Part shown: one piece after another, positions 60,812 to 64,000 of the stretch
Layout: every line of letters begins with the position of its first letter
How positions within the stretch are numbered: position 1 is the stretch's first letter
DNA from: Fidelibacterota bacterium
GTDB lineage: Bacteria; Fidelibacterota; UBA8477; JABMPR01
NCBI GenBank assembly: GCA_016844945.1
Contig: JAERTJ010000189.1
Span: 1-64,000, forward strand
DNA length: 64,000 nt
Reading direction: 5' to 3'
Made by a program: the position numbers and the translations under genes
Notes under the pieces: generated by a model
What the model was told of the DNA's origin: nothing
Seen by the model: the letters and a program-made list of their open reading frames with translations, nothing else
Database searches by the model: none

Positions 60812-62727
60812 TCTTCCTCCGATGGTAACTCCATGGGTAACTCCATCTCCAGGCTATCCATGGAGAAGAATCCAGAGTTATCATAGTACCCTGTCAACTC
60901 AAAATTACGGTCTTCATAGTCCAGGAGAAAGACCAGTTCATTTGAGCGTTTGGTGTCCCCGCCCCACTGAACCTGATGCACCAACCCTTCATAATTTGGT
61001 GAATTGATCAAAACCTCCCACAGCTTATTCCCTGAGCCACCTGCATATTGAGTGGCGTCTAGAAGCATACCCATCACATCCACACCCATGAGGTCGTATT
61101 GTTCTGGTCGATGCTTAAATATCCGTAGGTATTCGTCGACATGAGATTGGCTTAAGGTTTGAAACCCAAGTCGATCCCCTGTAACAAGTGTTAACTCTGG
61201 GACGTATCGTGCATTCTTCTTTAAGATCTCTGGATCCATCCAGTTTTCGTCACCAAAAATGTGTGTAATCAGATTGTTGTGTGCGAGCTGATACAGAATG
61301 TAGGGAATACTACCATCATGAACAGGGAAGAACATACCATCGATGTGTGATAGGTTTACATCCAGTGAATCACCTCGTGTTGGACGGGATTTTCTTAAAA
61401 TGGGTTTCAGTTGCTCTTCATAAATATTAGTAGAGTCACCTTCTGTGATCAATCCAGTCAAAAGAGAATCCAGTCTGAGTGAATCTTCCTGCATTTTCAG
61501 ATATAATTCTTCCAGACCAATTTCCCTGATTTTACGAAAATGATTTTTACTCAAATCTTCTGGTTCGCCTACATACCAACCCTGGTACTGAATGATGCCC
61601 CCCAGCTCATCAACTCTAGTAGCAAAATTATCAGCGAGTTGCTGACCGTATTCAGTGGAGGGGGCAATAATAGCGAAGGTTTCAAGTCCCAGTGTCTGGA
61701 CAGCATATTCTGCCAGCGCGATGGCTTTTCGCTCTCTGGTAGCCCGAAATTGGAATAGACCAGTTGAAAGTGTTGTGAGATGATCCTCTGTTGCAGTCGG
61801 AGCGATTATGGGGATATTGTGCCCTTCCATTACAGCAGCAGTCCCCTTTATATTCTCGTTTGTCAATGGTCCAATCTGAGCAATAATTTTAGGGTCGCCG
61901 CGTACCTCCCTGGCAATCCTGATACTCTCTGAGAGATCGCTCTCATTGTCGTAAATATGAAGATTGACTGCGGTGCTGGTACTATCCATGTAGGTCATCG
62001 CAGCAAACTTGATCCCATCCAGCATGGGCGACCCGATGGAACCGAGGGCTCCCGAAAGTGGCAGCACAACTGCGATATGCAGGGTATCAGTTTGTGTTGA
62101 CCTAAAATTGTCATAGAGATGTATAGCCTTTTTTCTCAAGTCTTCATCTGTGATATAGGGCCGAAGGTTAAAAAGGATACTGATGCCATCGCCTTTGAGA
62201 CCTTCACTAAGGAAACGCTCAGCCACCAACAAGGCAACAAATTGACCGGTTCGATCAATAGAGCGACCTGCCAGGGCGTGTAGGTCGTCCATATCGCAAG
62301 CATTTCCAATGAGAGATTCTGCAAAATCCCGAGCGGCTTTTCTGACTTTCTTGTTGGGGGTTGTTACAGCGGAGGAGGCAAAGTACCAGGCTGCTTCTCT
62401 GGTATCCCCCAGATCCAGGTGGATCTCACCCAGGAGGTACTCAAGATCATCGAGATACTCACTTTTTGGATAAGCCTTAGGAAATTCTCTGGCTAAGGTG
62501 AGTGCACGCTGGCTAAAACCCAATTTGTTGTAACACCTGATGCGCATGTAGGATGAGGCTGACCGCTGTGGGTTCAGTGATACTTCCTCATCAGCGAGTT
62601 CGGCAAAAATGCGTAAAGCTTCCCAGTACGCACCTTGATTATAAAGGGAGACCCCCTCCTTAAAATTGGGTCGAGCCCCAAACAAGATTAGTGGGATGAG
62701 AATTATCAATAATCGGTTTCGCATCAT
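60808..62727 (-). CDS. LpoA-like protein: TPR repeats plus periplasmic-binding fold
   Basis: From ATG 62727 (overlapping the glmS stop as TAATG) the 639-residue protein has a signal peptide (about 2-18, RNRLLIILIPLILFGA), TPR-like helices (about 20-200, KEGVSLYNQGAYWEALRIFA) and a periplasmic-binding-protein type I domain (from about 215, IAVVLPLSGALGSIGSPMLD, then TATEDHLTTLSTGLFQFRAT). TPR plus binding fold is the architecture of LpoA, the outer-membrane activator of PBP1A. No lipobox Cys is seen, and an amino-acid ABC binding role remains possible, but no ABC genes are near. Position next to glmS and uppP supports a wall role. Confidence 0.75.
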   Translation of the reverse strand: MMRNRLLIILIPLILFGARPNFKEGVSLYNQGAYWEALRIFAELADEEVSLNPQRSASSYMRIRCYNKLGFSQRALTLAREFPKAYPKSEYLDDLEYLLGEIHLDLGDTREAAWYFASSAVTTPNKKVRKAARDFAESLIGNACDMDDLHALAGRSIDRTGQFVALLVAERFLSEGLKGDGISILFNLRPYITDEDLRKKAIHLYDNFRSTQTDTLHIAVVLPLSGALGSIGSPMLDGIKFAAMTYMDSTSTAVNLHIYDNESDLSESIRIAREVRGDPKIIAQIGPLTNENIKGTAAVMEGHNIPIIAPTATEDHLTTLSTGLFQFRATRERKAIALAEYAVQTLGLETFAIIAPSTEYGQQLADNFATRVDELGGIIQYQGWYVGEPEDLSKNHFRKIREIGLEELYLKMQEDSLRLDSLLTGLITEGDSTNIYEEQLKPILRKSRPTRGDSLDVNLSHIDGMFFPVHDGSIPYILYQLAHNNLITHIFGDENWMDPEILKKNARYVPELTLVTGDRLGFQTLSQSHVDEYLRIFKHRPEQYDLMGVDVMGMLLDATQYAGGSGNKLWEVLINSPNYEGLVHQVQWGGDTKRSNELVFLLDYEDRNFELTGYYDNSGFFSMDSLEMELPMELPSEEE

Positions 62728-64000
62728 TACTCCACGGTTACACTCTTTGCTAAATTTCTTGGCTGATCCACATCGCACCCTCGTTCAACAGCAACATAAT
62801 ATGAGAGGAGCTGGAGAGGGATAACATTCAATATAGGAGCAGTAAAGGATAAGGCTGGGGGTACATACAACACATGATCCGCAATATCCTTGATTCTGGT
62901 ATCCCCCTGGGTAGCCAGTGCGATGACTCGTCCGTGACGGGCTTTAACTTCCTCAATATTGCTAATGATTTTGTCATAGGTTTTATCTTGAGGCGCTATC
63001 GCTACAATGGGCATTGATTTGTCAATAAGGGCGATAGGTCCGTGTTTCATCTCAGCAGCGGGATATCCTTCAGCATGGATATAGGATATTTCCTTCAGTT
63101 TCAGTGCGCCTTCGAGTGCCACTGGAAAATTCACTCCACGTCCCAAATATAAAAAGTTGCTGGCATCTGCATAAAGTTTGGCTATTTCAGCAATCTGATC
63201 TGCCTGTTTGAGTACCCATTCAACGTTTCCTGGCAAGCGTTGCATTGCCTGGGCAATCTCATGCCCATCTGCATCACTCATACCCATAAGACGGGCCAAT
63301 TTGAGTGTCAGAAGAGAAAGTACTGTCACCTGTGATGTAAATGCTTTAGTAGATGCGACTCCAATTTCGGGGCCAGCATGTATGTAAACACCAGCTTCCG
63401 TTTCCCGTGCAATTGAACTCCCGACCACATTACATATCCCCAGGACAGTGGCATCGCGATTTTTGGCTTCCTGAATGGCCGCCAGTGTATCAGCTGTCTC
63501 GCCGGATTGACTGATGGCAAACACAATAGATTTTGCATCGACCAGTGGTTCACGATATCGAAACTCACTGGCATATTCAACTTCACAAGGAACTCGGGCG
63601 AATTGCTCAAGCATCATTTCACCAATAAGTCCTGCATGCCATGAAGTTCCACAGGCGGTGAAGTAGCGCTGATCGGCATGCAAGATGGATCCGATCATAT
63701 GATCGATACCACCAAGGTGAGCCGTGCCTTGTTCAGGAAGCAGGCGGCCACGCATGGCATCAAATATGGTCTGTGGTTGACTGAAAATCTCCTTGAGCAT
63801 AAAATGCTCATATCCACCTTTTTCAATTTCTTCAAGATTGAAGGTGATTTTCTGAATTTTTTTATCAACGGGTTCGTCAGCCTGGGAATATGTTTTGACA
63901 CCCTGGGGAGTAAGTACCCCGATTTCTTCATTATCCAGGTAGATAACATCTTTGGAGTACTTCATCACTGCAGCAACATCAGAGGCTACAAAATATTCAT
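62727..64000 (-). CDS. glmS: Glucosamine-6-phosphate synthase, 3' part
   Basis: GlmS makes glucosamine-6-phosphate from fructose-6-phosphate and glutamine, feeding UDP-GlcNAc synthesis for wall and surface glycans. The frame is open to the right edge (EYFVASDVAAVMKYSKDVIY), so the N-terminal glutaminase domain with the catalytic Cys lies outside. Present are the linker (ITFNLEEIEKGGYEHFMLKE) and the two SIS domains with FAISQSGETADTLAAI, GVASTKAFTSQV and AAEMKHGPIALID; the end DQPRNLAKSVTVE is the conserved C-terminus. An ATG or GTG near 63968 is internal and not the start. Confidence 0.95.
   Translation of the reverse strand, partial: EYFVASDVAAVMKYSKDVIYLDNEEIGVLTPQGVKTYSQADEPVDKKIQKITFNLEEIEKGGYEHFMLKEIFSQPQTIFDAMRGRLLPEQGTAHLGGIDHMIGSILHADQRYFTACGTSWHAGLIGEMMLEQFARVPCEVEYASEFRYREPLVDAKSIVFAISQSGETADTLAAIQEAKNRDATVLGICNVVGSSIARETEAGVYIHAGPEIGVASTKAFTSQVTVLSLLTLKLARLMGMSDADGHEIAQAMQRLPGNVEWVLKQADQIAEIAKLYADASNFLYLGRGVNFPVALEGALKLKEISYIHAEGYPAAEMKHGPIALIDKSMPIVAIAPQDKTYDKIISNIEEVKARHGRVIALATQGDTRIKDIADHVLYVPPALSFTAPILNVIPLQLLSYYVAVERGCDVDQPRNLAKSVTVE

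Noticed and set aside
1-64000. CRISPR array, rRNA operon, complete tRNA, transposase or phage genes
   Set aside because: I looked for spaced direct repeats, tRNA T-loop signatures and transposase or integrase motifs and found none I could support.

Overview
The window looks like chromosomal DNA of a Gram-negative, outer-membrane bacterium of the FCB superphylum. A Marinimicrobia-like lineage is my best guess, and it is an inference. The evidence is a secreted protein with a C-terminal YPNPFNP-type sorting domain, outer-membrane porin and periplasmic proteins, an LpoA-like protein, a BatA-domain protein, YfhO and a deep FCB-style mix of housekeeping genes. Intergenic DNA is AT-rich, and TTG starts are frequent, including on rplM. 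No rRNA, complete tRNA, CRISPR array or intact insertion sequence was seen.

Region 1 (1-10.4 kb) is an accessory segment. It holds two decayed genes (an HsmA/TIGR03987-type membrane protein with a frameshift and a nonsense codon, and a lipoprotein gene with TAA right after its Cys), a temptin-like secreted protein, a Crp/Fnr regulator with a DUF2892 protein and a palindromic operator, mntP with two abutting palindromes upstream, a porin/FMN-binding/membrane-protein operon, and a divergent metal cluster (His-rich protein, HupE/UreJ and anchor protein against a DmeF-type Co/Ni exporter preceded by a possible CxxC leader peptide). A roughly 68-bp direct repeat lies at both ends (327-394 and 10373-10441).

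Region 2 (10.6-33 kb) is mostly conserved housekeeping on the minus strand: asd-lysC; an acyl-CoA energy operon (CoA-transferase/GNAT, ADP-forming acyl-CoA synthetase, DRTGG protein); a long operon of fmt, rsmB, PASTA protein, rpe, DAG-kinase-like, BatA protein, hflX and patatin; yajC-def; a plus-strand peroxiredoxin; and rplM-rpsI-rpsB-tsf-pyrH-frr behind a near-consensus sigma-70 promoter.

Region 3 (33-52 kb) begins with a histidine kinase with duplicated sensor modules and a YfhO protein. A surface-glycan locus follows: UDP-GlcNAc 2-epimerase, two CE4-like deacetylases, AAC(3)-fold acyltransferase, SDR plus ketoacyl synthase III, FemAB-like GNAT, sulfotransferase, hexapeptide acetyltransferase, Wzx flippase and four glycosyltransferases. 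The 43.8-45.8 kb part is visibly AT-richer and may have been acquired.

Region 4 (52-64 kb) carries a TPR protein, an NhaC antiporter, a GAF-GGDEF cyclase, an ECF sigma/anti-sigma pair, holA, uppP, pgeF, an LpoA-like protein and the 3' part of glmS, which runs off the right edge. Thus uppP, the LpoA-like protein and glmS form a cell-envelope neighbourhood.

Two genes (FemAB-like and pgeF) have conserved N-terminal codons upstream of any ATG/GTG/TTG. With the two disrupted genes at the left end this means either real decay or unusual starts, or base errors in the assembly. I cannot separate these from sequence alone.
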